Shown here: in pieces, positions 36,901 through 48,824 of the stretch
Layout of the letters: the number at the start of each line of letters is the position of its first letter
Position numbering within the stretch: position 1 is the stretch's first letter
NCBI GenBank assembly: GCA_030549775.1
Contig: CM060175.1
Location: 40,414,415 to 40,478,414, forward strand
DNA: 64,000 nt
Direction of reading: 5' to 3'
Source of the DNA: Tamarix chinensis
Lineage: Eukaryota > Streptophyta > Magnoliopsida > Caryophyllales > Tamaricaceae
Position numbers and translations under genes: made by a program
The notes under the pieces: generated by a model
Told to the model about the DNA's origin: nothing
The model's database searches: none
Seen by the model: the letters and a program-made list of their open reading frames with translations, nothing else

Positions 36901-39123
36901 TCGATGAATTGACTTGGTGAAGTATTGATGATATGCGGTATGATGGATAACTTGGAATAATCATGTGGTCATGGTTGGTTTGGTACCATATGTGCATATG
37001 GTTTGGTAAATAAAACTAATTACTTAAAGTGAAAGATCAAGAAACACTAAAAGAGAATAGATTATTCCATCCTCGTTTGGCTATCGAGGGTTAGTTTGTC
37101 TTAAGGCAGTTATGATATTTGCTTTCGGATGGAATCCTAGTTGATTATGGTATCTTTCCTACTCTAAACACTAATGATGTTGTAATACTTAAGGATCTGG
37201 TCACCTAAGTGGTTTATTTGGCTTTGGCCAAACTTCATGTCCATTAGTAGTTTTTTGATTTCGGTTAAACTTATGTCATTTAGTTATTGGTTTGACTACC
37301 ATGAGTATCAAAAGACCACAGAGAGTGATCCATCTCATTAATCATAAATATAAATATAAATTAATGGTTATATATCAATGTGATAATAAATGATTAAGAG
37401 GAAAGGACCTCAGAGTTTACCTAAGTAGCTCGCATACTTAGTGTGTCACTTTACATTGTCATATGCTGCTATCCATGACTCTTTAAGTATGTGGTAAGCA
37501 TGATGAACCACAAATTTCCTACACTTACTGTAAGTATGATATTTCCATGAATTCCATGTCTATTGTTGAGCATAACGTTATCTACTTACATATGCATGTA
37601 TAGAGTACCATGTTGCAGACACCATGTTAGTAAGGCCCCTGAGTTAGTATGTTATTGTACAAGCTTGTTAATGTGTGTTATCATGACTTGTATGCCTAGT
37701 ATGACCATACGTGTATGGTCATTTCACCAATCACCTACTCAATACCACAAGTAGAGTGCTTTGTGCAAGTAGTTGAGGGTGGCTAGTAGCCAGCCAATTT
37801 ATGTGTTGGCATGGGGCTAACGGACTTGGACGTTCCGGTGGTTGTCTTTTATTGGTCTTTGAGAGACCTATGTTTTCCTTTATATTGCCCTACTCTATTA
37901 ACGCTCTTTTTATGAATTTCAGTTAGTTTCGATCTAACATAGTTTCGGTTTTGTAAACATTAACTCTTATTATCTTTTATACTATCTATTTTGCGCACTC
38001 TGTTTATTGTGTTGGTTTGGTTAGATAGTTAGTCTTGTATCTAACACCGGACGGACGATACAACGTCTATCCACTGTTATATGCAGTAGTAACCCCCTGT
38101 TCTTCTCAAGATTGCTTTTGTATTTCTGCTTCAGCAAACAATTTAAAAACAAAATTTTTCGGTAGTATACGTTCAAAAGATTGTTGTTCAAAATAATGAT
38201 ATCCAATTCAGTTACAAGTTAGCTTGATTCTTGAAATGTTGTTGCAAATTAGTCAAGTTGTTATAGATTAGTTTTGCATCAAATTTTGATGTAAAACAAA
38301 TTCAGTTGAAGCATTTTTTTTATCGGTTATCCAAGAATCATGAATTAGGAGATGTATATAAACACGTAAAATTGTAAGCCTGAAAACATTGTTTATAATA
38401 TTTACTTTATGTTCCTTTCTTCATCTCTCTGGTCTATGTCATCTGCTTAAGCTTGATCATCAAGACAAGCAGCAACCATAAATATTAGATTCTAGCATTG
38501 AGGTATAGAAGATAACAAGGGAGAAGCAATTAAGGTATATCCCCGGGAGGGGGGGGGGAGGTAACAAAAACGAAACTAGCGAGAAGGCGCACAATGCAAA
38601 CACAAATGTAGGAGCAATGGAAATGAAATACCTCGGACAATAAGGTTTCAGCCTCCAAAAAACGCCCCTGCTCCCACTCAATCGCAGCTCTCTTCCTCAA
38701 CGCCAGCGCCTCCAGGCACTTATTATAAGCCTCAGAATCGCCGCCGCCGCCACATACTTGGATCATGAAATCAGCAGCACGAGCCGGAGTGCCACAATGG
38801 CCAATCATGATAGCAGAAGGGAGTGCCACGAGGTTAGGGCCGGCTCCACAACGTCCCAAACACCCACAAGACTTCACGGAGACGTACGGAGGCGAAATGC
38901 CCAAAAGGATTTCAAGAATTTGCAGAGAGCCTTGCCTCCTACATGTCCTGTTGGTGCACACCCGTATCTCAGTAATCCCAATCTTTTTGACTGATTCTCC
39001 TTCTGCCTTCCTTGAGCATTGGATACTCGGAATGCCGAAAGTTCTACTGTGAGATGTAGATGGACCAACTGACGAGGGTAGCCAGCTGCAGTACTTGGTA
39101 TTGGAGTGAACAAGCGAGTACAT
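33919..39123 (-). CDS. Plastid-type thioredoxin-like [2Fe-2S] / tetratricopeptide-repeat protein, five exons
   Basis: Exons on the minus strand: 39123-38632, 34849-34800, 34532-34445, 34173-34057 and a tentative last one at 33957-33919. All introns are GT-AG and phases fit, giving 261 residues. Residues 1-42 are Ser-rich without acidic residues until late, like a plastid transit peptide. Residues 50-115 form a thioredoxin-like ferredoxin fold with the cluster Cys pairs CTNRTC and CGCLGRC, then GAGPNLVALPS and IGHCGTP. TPR helices follow: EAYNKCLEALALRKRA, ALDLQPFGGTHVTYKS, LIIGNFHGALEDARQAV and AYICQGDALFAMDQYNAAEE. Such proteins are known as plastid TPR proteins of unclear biochemical role. 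The first intron is 3.8 kb and holds an LTR. The C-terminal exon is the least certain part, since the acceptor is CAAG and the tail does not resemble the family. Confidence 0.82.
35111..35222 (-). other. Unassigned open segment inside intron 1 of the Fe-S/TPR gene
   Basis: Reads LELRVRADWDLFDMNDDLDDLAECVTYLAANLVQQ in two parts (LELRVRADWDLFDMN, DDLDDLAECVTYLAAN) and ends in a stop. It is acidic and protein-like, unlike the flanking LTR, but no start, splice signal or family could be assigned. It could be an alternative exon or a remnant of another gene. Confidence 0.3.
35229..38170 (+). mobile_element. F2-like LTR inserted in intron 1 of the Fe-S/TPR gene
   Basis: Starts TGTAATACCCAGTAAATTAG and runs in the order of the F2 solo LTR at 48825: short blocks of CCAATCAACTAATTTGG type at 36560-36790, a region of TGTTGGTGTT-like spacers, then the end region matching GTAGTAAC...TTTTGTATTTC. 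The 3' end near CGGTAGTATAC is degenerate and its exact position uncertain. It lies in the opposite orientation to the host gene. No internal coding sequence, so probably a solo LTR. Confidence 0.65.
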
Positions 39124-39239
39124 AACTGCGCGTCCTTGCTTCTCCTGTGTATACTGTTTTGAACTGTGGGAGGATAATTGGGTATCTAGGCTGGTTCGAG
39201 GGTAAATAAAAGGAGATAATCAAATCATTTTTCTGTTGA

Positions 39240-39816
39240 TGAACAAAATTTAATTAATATAATCTTTATTTTTTTAATTCACACCTGTCCAAATAATTTT
39301 TTAATTTATATTAAATCAGATCAGCACCAATAAAATTATATTATAAGAACATAACAATAATTAATAATTTTAAGTTAATAATATAAACATTACAATTAGA
39401 ATATAATTAAAAAAAATGTAATAATATAATAATAATTATTACTCTAGTTATTAGTATACTTATCATTATATATATGTATATATAATTTTTATTATTTAAA
39501 TTCATAACATAATTATTATAATTAATTATTATGATATTTATTAATATGAAGAGAATTATTAATATTATTCATATTCATAATACTATTATATTTATTCATA
39601 TTAAAATTATTATTTTCATTATTATGTAATGTAATTATTATAATTATTAATATTATGTATAAAAATAGTACTATAAATATTATTATAATTATTCATATAA
39701 TTATTATAAGTATAAATATAACATTTAATAATAATAATTATTATTAATATTATTATTATTATTATAAATAATATTAATGTGATTTTTATACATATTAAAT
39801 AATTATAAGTATCTAT

Positions 39817-39861
<45 letters not shown>

Positions 39862-39916
39862 TTCTTTTACCATTATTAATACAATTAATATTATTCATAT
39901 TATTATAATTATTATT
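39240..39916. repeat. AT-rich low-complexity DNA
   Basis: Almost pure A/T with irregular ATT/TAA repeats, starting about 120 bp upstream of the Fe-S/TPR start codon. Asn/Ile-rich frames are artefacts. Confidence 0.85.
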
Positions 39917-40724
39917 GTAATACCCCATAAATTAAAATTTATTAAGTGCAAAAATCTTGTGTGTTGATGGAGTTTATATAGTGTTTGAATTTGACTTAAA
40001 AATATGTTTTGGGTTTGATTTAAAAAAATAATTGAAAAGGCTTGGAAATTTAAGTAAGAAGAGTTTTATTAGCATACAAGTTAACTAGTCCTATAAACCG
40101 ATCAATTGATCTATCATTTTTAGCTTGAGTTGGTTCAAAGGAATCGATCAATAGGTTTGGGGGAACATATTGACTAATGTCTAGAACAATCTACTAGTTT
40201 ATTGAGCTGGATGTTTTTTAAAGTTTGATATTCTTAGAATAAAAAAATACTTTCATCAAAATAAAACATTGCTAATCCAAATTTGAGTTGTAACCTAAGT
40301 AATCTTTAACCTTTTTTTTATCATTTATCCAACTTTGATTATATCTGTACATGGTTTAAGGGTCTGATTTTGGTAGATAAGGGAGAGGATGGCCTTATTC
40401 TTTATCTCACATTCTATAATTTCTCTAAACGATTAGGAGATGTGCTTCCCACACCAATCTACCTTTTTTTTTCTTGTGTTTAGCCATTCTCTTAATGATC
40501 TCAACTTATCTTCTCTATAAATTACCATTTGGTCTATGGAAAAGAAGTTGACCTATTCTTGATAAATTCACCAGTTCAACCTAATTTTGCACGATGAAAT
40601 TAGGGTTTGGGATTTGATTACATTCTCTCACTCATTCCTTAATTGATTCATTAGTTATATATAGCCCTAATCATCTCCTATGATATTTTCTTTAGTTCTA
40701 TCTTATTTTATTCTTTAGTAAGAA
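39917..40724 (+). repeat. Truncated F2-like LTR, 5' part
   Basis: Starts TGTAATACCCCATAAATT and contains F2-type blocks (CCGATCAATTGATC and similar at 40080-40200). It stops where a Gypsy-2-type LTR fragment begins. Confidence 0.6.
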
Positions 40725-40815
40725 TGACGTAGGAGCATATATAGATGATCCTCAAGGTGGTAGTAATTTGGCATACTTGATTATGGAACTAATCACATTA
40801 TGGTCGATGTACAAC
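40725..40815 (+). repeat. Start of a Gypsy-2-family LTR
   Basis: TGACGTAGGAGCATATATAG aligns with the minus-strand start of the Gypsy-2 LTR at 44711. The pol tail can be read in it: a DVGAYIDD block, then NLAYLIMELITL. Homology ends near 40815. Only about 90 bp of the LTR remain. Confidence 0.65.
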
Positions 40816-41933
40816 ATGGGGCTTCAACGGTGGTAGCTAGTGGCAAGGTAGGAACACCGGCGGGGGATGGTGTTGTAGCAAATAATATTGGTTAAGGAAA
40901 AGAGCATCAATGAGGAGAAAGGAAGGTTTTTGTGTGTAAGAGGGAGCTTAGGCGAGGAAAGAATTCTATAGAATGGTTGAGAGCCTTTGGCACAACACAA
41001 GGATATATAGTAGTGCATATAGTGCAAAAGAAGAACTAAATTAGAATCCCATTATTTAGGTATAATCTCAATTTAATTTCTTATTCACATTGAATTTAAG
41101 AACCCCACTATTCTTAATTTGGTGAAATGGACAAAAGCACCTCTTAGGGTAAAATGCTCTTGAGTCATTATTATTATTTGGTGGAGTAGATACAAATCTG
41201 TAAGGGACTCTTGAAAAACATTTTTAAGCCAGTAGAATAGTCTGAACCACCTCTTAAGGAAAAACACTTCCTAGCCATTATTATCATCTAATGGAATGGA
41301 TATAACACCTCAGTCTTGAATCACATGATCTTTAAGTTATTAATGCCTCATTACACTTTTTGTTTATCTCGATATCAACATTCAAACATAAATATAAACA
41401 TGCATGATACATAATCCATACTTAACATAATTATAAAATACAGATGAGTTACAACCTCGTGATGAATGGGACATCACCCAAGGAAGGCATTGATGATGAA
41501 TTAATATAGGTAGGCTTGTGGGATGGAAGCTTAGTAGGGGGATTTGATATGGTGAGGCAATAACACATGCAAAGAAGAAAGGGATGAAGAAGATCAAGAG
41601 GGAGAAGAAGAAAATGAAAAAAGAAGAAGAGAAAGAAAAGGAAAAGGGAAAATGAGAAAGGGAAAATGGAAAAGGAGTTTAGGGTTGAGATTTGGTTTAA
41701 ATTCAAGATTCAATAATTAGGGTAAATTAAAATATTAATAATTATGGATTAAGGTTAGGTTAATTTTGAGATAATTTCTTATCCTCCATATCCATAACCA
41801 TTTAAATATCTATCAGGTTACAAGTAAAATCAGCCATATTTACACTCCTAGAAAGGTAGTTGTATTACCTTATTTTCACAACTAGAAAACTTTGTTATTT
41901 TTGGAAATAATTTGTAGAATTTATAACAAAAAA
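40816..41933. other. Unassigned DNA with a local duplication
   Basis: A segment resembling CACCTCTTAGGGTAAAATGC / GAGTCATTATTATTATTTGG at 41130-41190 recurs in degenerate form at 41247-41300, followed by ATAACACCTCAG, which resembles an LTR end. A purine-rich block lies at 41570-41680. No gene. Confidence 0.4.
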
Positions 41934-42973
41934 TTAGGACATTACCACCACATTGAATATGAATAAGGTAGAACCAATACCTAATCCATGCCGAATGTAA
42001 GGTTAAAAGGACTCTTATATCTTAATGACTCAGGTGTGGTTGGCACCTGATCCGAGACTATTATAAGAGTCATTTAACAATGAATCTAAGTGTAGGAAAT
42101 TACTTAAATGAAATAGTTTAAAATATAAAAAGAGAAGCTTTAAATGTTAAGTGTTACACTAAAATCATAAAAACACGTACAAGAAAATAGTGAAGAAAAA
42201 ATAAATGTGGTAGCCTACATATGGTATAATGTCTCTTCCCCAAATAAGAATAAACAAAGATTGCTTTACTTGCAAAACAAAGATAACTACTCCCTAGCAT
42301 ATACCACATTCATTACAGTGTTACAAAGGGTTTTAGTATAGTTTAGTACTCAGTAAATTCTAGCTCCTATGAACACTTAAAACATAATTTATGAAATCAC
42401 ATGGAATCATACATCATATTCACATATGTTTGCACTTTCAAGAAGCCTACTAATAATTACGAGGTAATCTTCGAAAGGAGAAATTATGTTTTTTTACACA
42501 CCTCTAAGACAACAATAATGAATGCATTACTAAAATAAAGGCCACCTATTCATCAATTGATGGCAGCAAAATCATTCAGATACTTAGAATTTTGCCAAGG
42601 CATCACCAAAAATATAGAGAATAGCCTCGAACAACGTACACACTAGATATTTATAAAATTTATCATTTTGACCCACAAAAGATAAAGGGCCAATAAACAT
42701 CCTCTTTTTTGATCAACTAAAGGGAGATCTCATCTTAACCACAAGGGATTAAAAGCTCATGATCATCCTCTTAGGATGTCTCATCTTAACCACATAGGTT
42801 TAATGACTCATCATCTTGATCCATATAAGATCAAGGGATCATGATTGATCCACAAAAGATTAAGGGCTCATCATCTAGATCCACAAAATATTAAAGGCTC
42901 ATGATTTTCCTCTTTTTTATCAACCAATGGAAAATCTCATCTTAACCAAATGGGATTAAAGAGCTATGATCAT
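41934..42973 (-). repeat. Probable distant F1-like LTR 3' portion
   Basis: CATTACCACCACATTGAATA at the left resembles the complement of the F1 3' end (GTGTGGCGGTAAT). A tandem-repeat block follows in the expected place for the F1 higher-order repeat. Sequence similarity is weak, so this is tentative. Confidence 0.35.
42660..42965. repeat. GATCCACAAAAGATTAAGGG minisatellite
   Basis: About eight degenerate units built on GATCCACAAAAGATTAAGGG plus CTCATCATCTT. Confidence 0.8.
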
Positions 42974-43965
42974 TGTAACACCCCCAAATTTTGAATTGAA
43001 AATTTTCACTTCGAAGATAATGTGGAAGAATAAAAAAAATAGAGGATGTTATCGCTATGTCAACCTTTTGAGAGGTGTAATCATAGCTTAAAATGTGCTT
43101 GATGTAAGGTAAAATAAAAAAACAAAAAAAGATGAATTTACTAACAAGAATAGTAATAATATCAAGGATGAGAATGATATAGGCAGGGGAGAGAGATTTA
43201 CAAAATCTAAATACATAAATGATAACTAGATCCAAAAAGAAGGAAAAACACCCCAACATAGTGGGAAAAAAAATCTAAGAGGACTGGCCTAACTCTTAAT
43301 TAACGTATAATATTACTGTTATTCCCCAAGCAATAACCATCTACCAGCCCATGTTATCATCCTCAACATACTTGAGTTGAGAATCATAACTTTACAAATA
43401 TTCCTTTACTTATCGGAATAGAATCTTGGCCATCAATGTAGCTACACAAATGTAGTATTGGTAAAGTGAAGTACTATTAAAACTAACTACTTAAAACATG
43501 GTAAGGGCTCATGCTCCACATTGAGCTCATATAAAAGCAATGGCATAAGACATACTTAGGAACTATAACTTCTAAGGTCATCATATTCATATAATAAAGC
43601 ACGCTTGCATAAGAATCATAGAAAAGATAACAATATATATCATTCATAAAATCATATAGAAGAACCATATTATTAATCCTAACTTTAGTGACCGAATACC
43701 TAACAACTATTAAGATATTTATTTTGACCATGCCCAATTCTCCACTATGAATAGAAGTCATGGAATCATAATACACACAATGGGATACTACACTTTCCAC
43801 ATGTGATTTGACTATATTGAGGAGGATTTCTCGAGGAATATAACACCTTAAGAGCATCTGGTGTGAGGGATAACAAAGGTTGGGATACAACACCCACCAC
43901 TTATAGTCAAAATACATCAAGAGGTATTTATAGGGGGATACCATACCCACCTTAGTTGGGATAAA
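42974..43965 (-). repeat. F2 LTR split by Gypsy-2, left part
   Basis: The 3' terminus on the minus strand is GGGGGTGTTACA (plus TGTAACACCCCCAAA). Left of it, CTATGATCAT resembles a decayed PBS. It aligns with the F2 LTR at 14479 in the same orientation. It breaks at about 43965 and resumes at 58778 on the far side of Gypsy-2. Confidence 0.75.
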
Positions 43966-43966
43966 T

Positions 43967-44711
43967 CTTCTAGAGATATTAAATATTCATGTCATTGTAA
44001 AAGAAGAGAGGATCAATGGCTACTTTTGGAGAAAAATAATTGAAAATATTCAAATAAGAATTGATAATGAATTCAACAAGAATTCAATCTTTGAATGTCA
44101 CTTTCCTTATATTACTCTAAATATTCTTAACTTGGATAATTCAACAATAAAGAGAGAATTAAACAAGTGATTTAATTATATTATATTTCAACATACTCAA
44201 CCATATGTTATTAGGTTGTCGACACCATGTTTCATATAAGAGTCTTAGATTGCTAACTAGCACTCTAATTTAGTCAGATGTTACATTAATAGCTAACTAA
44301 TACATAGAATAGTAATAAAAATATAATTATACCCTATATAATACATGAATCAACAAATAATATTACAAATAAAGTAAGCTAATTAGTATATGAAAATAAA
44401 TAACAAGAATCTTAATCAAACCAATGATGTTGACTTAAAATGTGGGCTAGGCGTTTTAACTTGTAGAGGTATCTTTCATGCACAATATATTCCTTTGTAA
44501 TATCTTGTAACACATAAAATCTTATTTATCTTGACTTCTTAAATGGATTGATATTAAACCTGCAAATATGTTACATAACTATAAGAATGACTTAAAGTAG
44601 CATCATTAATGTTAGTCATTTTGTTATTAGCAATGACATAACGTGATTGGTTCTATAATTAAGTATGTCAAATAATTATCATCTTGATGATCTATAGATG
44701 CTCCTACATCA
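43967..44711 (-). repeat. 3' LTR of Gypsy-2 (about 745 bp)
   Basis: Begins on the minus strand with TGATGTAGGAGCATCTATAG at 44711 and ends near ATTTATCCCA at 43967. It aligns over its length with 52444-52687 plus 58271-58777. Exact ends are uncertain by a few bases. Confidence 0.7.
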
Positions 44712-46040
44712 TTATGCCCAAACTGAGAAAAATTTGTCCTTATATTGACATCACTAAAGTAAGGAGACAAATCACCAATATTAAATGTCATCAAAACACC
44801 ACCGCATGATTTTGGAAGTTCAAGTTCGTAAAAATTTTCTCCAATTTTTAAAGGATTTTAAATGGTCCATATACTTTTGAAATTAGTTTATATTTCTTTA
44901 GATTAGGAAATCTTTCTTTAAGCAAATGTAACCACATTAAATCACCAATAGAAAATACTTATTGAGTGCAAAGTTTTTTAGCTTATTTTTGGTATCTTTT
45001 ATTGGCTCATTTTGTTCCCCTTGATTTATTAATGATTCTTTTGAAATAACTCTACTCTTTCCTTGTCCTCTTAGCTTTTAAATTCACATTTTTTAAGGGT
45101 ACCATATCAATTGTTATGTAAGGAACAATCTCGAATAGACTTAAACGTGTAGTACTTGAAGGATTTTGATTATAAGCAAACTCTTCATGAGCTAACTTAA
45201 TATCCCTATCTTTAATACTTTTAATTACCAATCCTCTTAAAAAAATGATATGGTTGTTAACTTTAGCTAGCCCATCAGTTTGAGTATGATGTGAAGTAAT
45301 AAATAATAAATTCTTACCTAAAATGTTCCATAATGTTTTTTAAAAGCAACTAAGAAACTTGAAATTCCTATTTGAAACAATACTTTAAGGTATGCCTCTA
45401 TCTGACAATTTCTTTATAAAAAAATCAACAACATGTTTAGCATCATCAATTTTATTACATGAAATTAAATGAGATATTTTAGAAAACCTATCTATCATAA
45501 CCATAATAGAATCTTTACCTCTTTGTGTTCTAGGTAATCCGAAGATAAAGTCTATACTAACTCCTTCCCATGGCTGACAAGGCATAGGTAATGGTGTATA
45601 TAAACCTTTATGAAAGAAACTATTACTCTTTTTACGAGTAACATATTGATTTACTACAATTTGCACACCATTTTATCATACTTGGTCTATAGAAATTTTC
45701 TTACAATATCTCTAATGTTTTCTGAGTACCAAAATGGTTTGCAATAGATCCTATATGTGCCTCTTGTATAAGTAAATCCCTTATACTTGACCTTAGTTTG
45801 CAAAGTCTATTATGTTTAAATAAGAATCCATCTTATATTTTATAATTATCATGGTTTTCATTTTCTTTACACACCCAATACTCTTCATGAAAATCTTCAT
45901 CATTAGGATACATTTCTCATAACATTTCAAAATATAAAATTTAGCATCTAATATGACAAGTAATGTATATCTTCTAGAGAGATCATTGACACTACATTTT
46001 CTTTTCTATCTAAGTATTTGATAGAGAATACAAAGGATTA
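44712..46040 (-). pseudogene. Gypsy-2 integrase, catalytically dead
   Basis: The open piece 45385-45666 carries LYTPLPMP, SIDFIFGLPRTQ and MIDRFSK of the catalytic core. The first Asp is present. The second catalytic block reads SNRNFKFLS, with Asn where Asp is expected, and the third reads QTDGLAKVNN, with Lys where Glu is expected. The C-terminal GPFKILKK block and FNIGDLSPYFSD follow to the LTR. Several stops interrupt the frame. The zinc-binding N-terminus is poorly preserved. Confidence 0.85.
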
Positions 46041-46049
46041 TAAGAAGTT

Positions 46050-46330
46050 TACCCACTTTTCATTTCTGGGATTTATTTTCTTTTAACCATGTAAATATTT
46101 CAAACTTTCATGATCAGAATGTAATACAAAGGGTTTAGGTTTGAAATAATGGTTCCAAGTCTCTAAAATTTTTATAATGGCAAATAATTCCTTGACATAT
46201 GTAGAATATTTTAATCTAGAGCCATTTAGTTTTTCATTAACTAATGCTATAGGTATTTATTTCTTGTAAAGAACTCCTATACCTACCTCACTAGCATCAT
46301 AAGTTACCTCAAAGAGTTTTCAAAATAAGG
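46050..46330 (-). pseudogene. Gypsy-2 RNase H remnant
   Basis: Traces on the minus strand read a DAS.VGIGVLYK block near 46260-46320 and further RNase H-like pieces to about 46060, in more than one frame. It starts only about 170 bp from the end of the protease region, so the whole RT core is absent. Confidence 0.6.
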
Positions 46331-46499
46331 AATAGATAATTCAACATAATTTATTGTTGAGAATATCAAAGGGTTTAGTGGTAAGTAAACTAGTAAGTTT
46401 TGAATTTTTAGACTTTTTTCTCCCCAAACTAAGATTATTTTACTACTAAGGCATAACAAACACCCTCTTAAATGCAATTAATCATTTCCTATTCATGTA

Positions 46500-46880
46500 A
46501 GAATATGCTTTATTTAATTTCAAGTGGTTGTACATAATCACATTGAGATGGTTTCATCTTATTTTTTTTTATCTCTAAGCACAACATATTCATTAGTCCC
46601 ACCATCATGAGTTGAATTCCTATCATATTTCCATAGGTTTTATAGTAAAATACCACAAGCATCCATAGATAAAATATCACATAATACCTCATCATGATAA
46701 TCACTAATGTAAAATTTAATTAGGGTTTGTACATTCTCCTTAGCTCATTTTTCCTATTAATCCATTGCAATAAATATGGTTTAGGGTGTGTAGTAGTCAC
46801 TAACCCTATTTGTTTGACAATTTTTTGACAAGAATCATTACTACATGAACCACTATCTATTATAACCCTACAAATCTTAT
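46500..46880 (-). pseudogene. Gypsy-2 aspartic protease remnant
   Basis: IDSGSC is readable with DSG codons at 46849-46857. GLVTTTHPKPYLLQW and a CDILSMDACGILL/KYDRNSTHDGG tail follow in a shifted frame down to about 46510. The order and motifs match the protease of Gypsy-1. Confidence 0.8.
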
Positions 46881-46953
46881 CTCTAATTCAATACTTAGTC
46901 TTAAAATTGTTTATCCCTTTATGTATATTTATCATTAGGTTGTATTTAACTAT

Positions 46954-48212
46954 TTATAATGCCCTTTGAAGTACAAAACAAGGGATTCCATTGCCTTCAT
47001 ACATACTCAATACATCATCATTAGATTCGGTTTCTAGTTTATCCTCATCAATATATGGTTCCATGTTATCAATTTCATTTAAGGTCAAAACCTTTAGATT
47101 AGGACATTCTATAGAAAAATGACCAAATCCTTTACATTTAAAATATTGCTTATTAGACATTTCACTTAATTTATTTTTACCCTTTTCATCTTGTTTAGGG
47201 TTAGTCTTTTTATCATTAGCCAAATAGATATGTGTCATAAGTTTTGATGTAGATACATTAGAATAAGTTTTGTTAGATGTAGGAGTTGATGTGCTAGTCC
47301 TATTATAGGCTTTGGTGGGCTTAGTTTTTCTTTCACATTTTAAGGCTAAATTAGTCCAATCATTAAAAGAATCATAGGTAAACATTTCAACTTTGTCCCT
47401 AATCAATTTATTGAGGCCAACTATGTATCTTGCACACTTTTATTATTTTCTTTCTTGCATGTCACTCTAGAGTGCTAGTCTTTTAAATTTCCTAGTGCAT
47501 TCTTCCACACTAAGAAGTCCTTACCTGAGATTATTCTATCTTTCTCATTCTAATACACATTTTTTCTTAGGTTTTTCTTTAATTTTTCCCAAGAATCAAT
47601 TTTGCTTTTATTTTCTCTCACCAATTCTCTTAAGATTATCATACCAAACCTTAGCAATTTTTTTTAATTTGAGAGTTTCTAATTTTCACTTGCATTAATC
47701 ATCATACTTTATAAACTCAAATATTGCTTCAATTTCAAATAACCATTCAAAAAATAATTTGACATCTAATTCACCACTAAAATCATGAAGATCGAGCTTT
47801 ATACCTTTATATTCAAAATGGTTCCACCTTTGTGGATGATTTGCATTACCTATTCGATTGTGGATAAGATTATTGGATCTATTATCTTATGTTCTTTCTT
47901 TATGCTCCATTTGAGTATTGATTTAGCCACCTCGAGTTTGGGCTACCCTCCTTACCATACCTTCTACATGGTAATTTGTAGCCTCCATAGTGTCGTGCAT
48001 GTGTTGAAGAGTTTCTTGGTTGGCTACCCTTGATTTTAGCCTTAGAAGTTATCTTTGAATGGAAGGAAGTTGTTGTAATTGTATATTGGTTGCATGTACA
48101 CTTGCTTCAAGTTGTTGAAGAGTATGATACATAGCCTTCATTGATACCTATTTACCTATAGTTAAGTTACTTGCTAAATGTTGGCTTGATACAACTTAAT
48201 TGTTGCTAGAAA
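46954..48212 (-). pseudogene. Gypsy-2 gag
   Basis: Starts near 48212 with a degenerate SSNN...SSQHLASNLT block comparable to the Gypsy-1 gag start. It continues through FFEWLFEIEAIFEF, AKVWYDNLKR and a longer open part (46954-47406) with DKVEMFTYDSFNDWTNLAL. The zinc knuckle reads YFKCKGFGHFSIEC, so the first Cys is Tyr. Stops and frame changes are frequent in 47410-48200. Confidence 0.8.
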
Positions 48213-48824
48213 TCACTTCTTGATGGATTCTTAATTGTGTGGCAAGGATCATGAAATATTCTTGAACTTAGATGCTGGAATGCATTGTCAAATATTATTA
48301 ATTCACTTAGATGCAATCTTGGTTGATAACAAGTGAAATCTTGCTTAAAGGAAGAACATATAGAAAACAAGTGAAAAGAATGAGTAATAGTCAAGTATAG
48401 TTGAACAAAGTTTCTTCCCTAAGTGTGATTAAATGCCAAAGAAGATAAGAGATGTTGAATATCAAAATGATACTTGAATAAACTAGATTGATAGATGATA
48501 TTCTTGCTTGATTCAAGTCAATCAAGACAAAAGATTGGTGTCGAATCTACAAGTTTTTGTTTGACCCAAAGGTGCAAAAGGAAAGATTCACGAGGGAGAG
48601 ATCTAAAATAATTTTAAATCTTTGAAGATTCAAATAATTAAAGATAACTAAAGAAGGTTTAATAATAATGCTAGAAGATTGATAGAAGAAAAGGAATAAT
48701 CAAAAACTTACATTTAGTATTCGAAGGTTAAGTTGAGGAAAAGACAATCTTCAACCTCAAATTTGAAGATGTGAAGAGTAGGGTGAAGATATATTGGTAT
48801 ACTATAAGGACTGAATACATTCAA
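48213..48824 (-). other. 5' untranslated region of Gypsy-2
   Basis: Non-coding DNA between gag and the point where the F2 solo LTR entered; it continues at 52332-52443. No PBS is convincing. Confidence 0.55.

Noticed and set aside
43483..43950. 155-codon minus-strand ORF with Tyr/Val-rich sequence
   Set aside because: Inside the F2 LTR. The aligned part of the F2 LTR at 14479 does not keep the frame, and no family is recognised.
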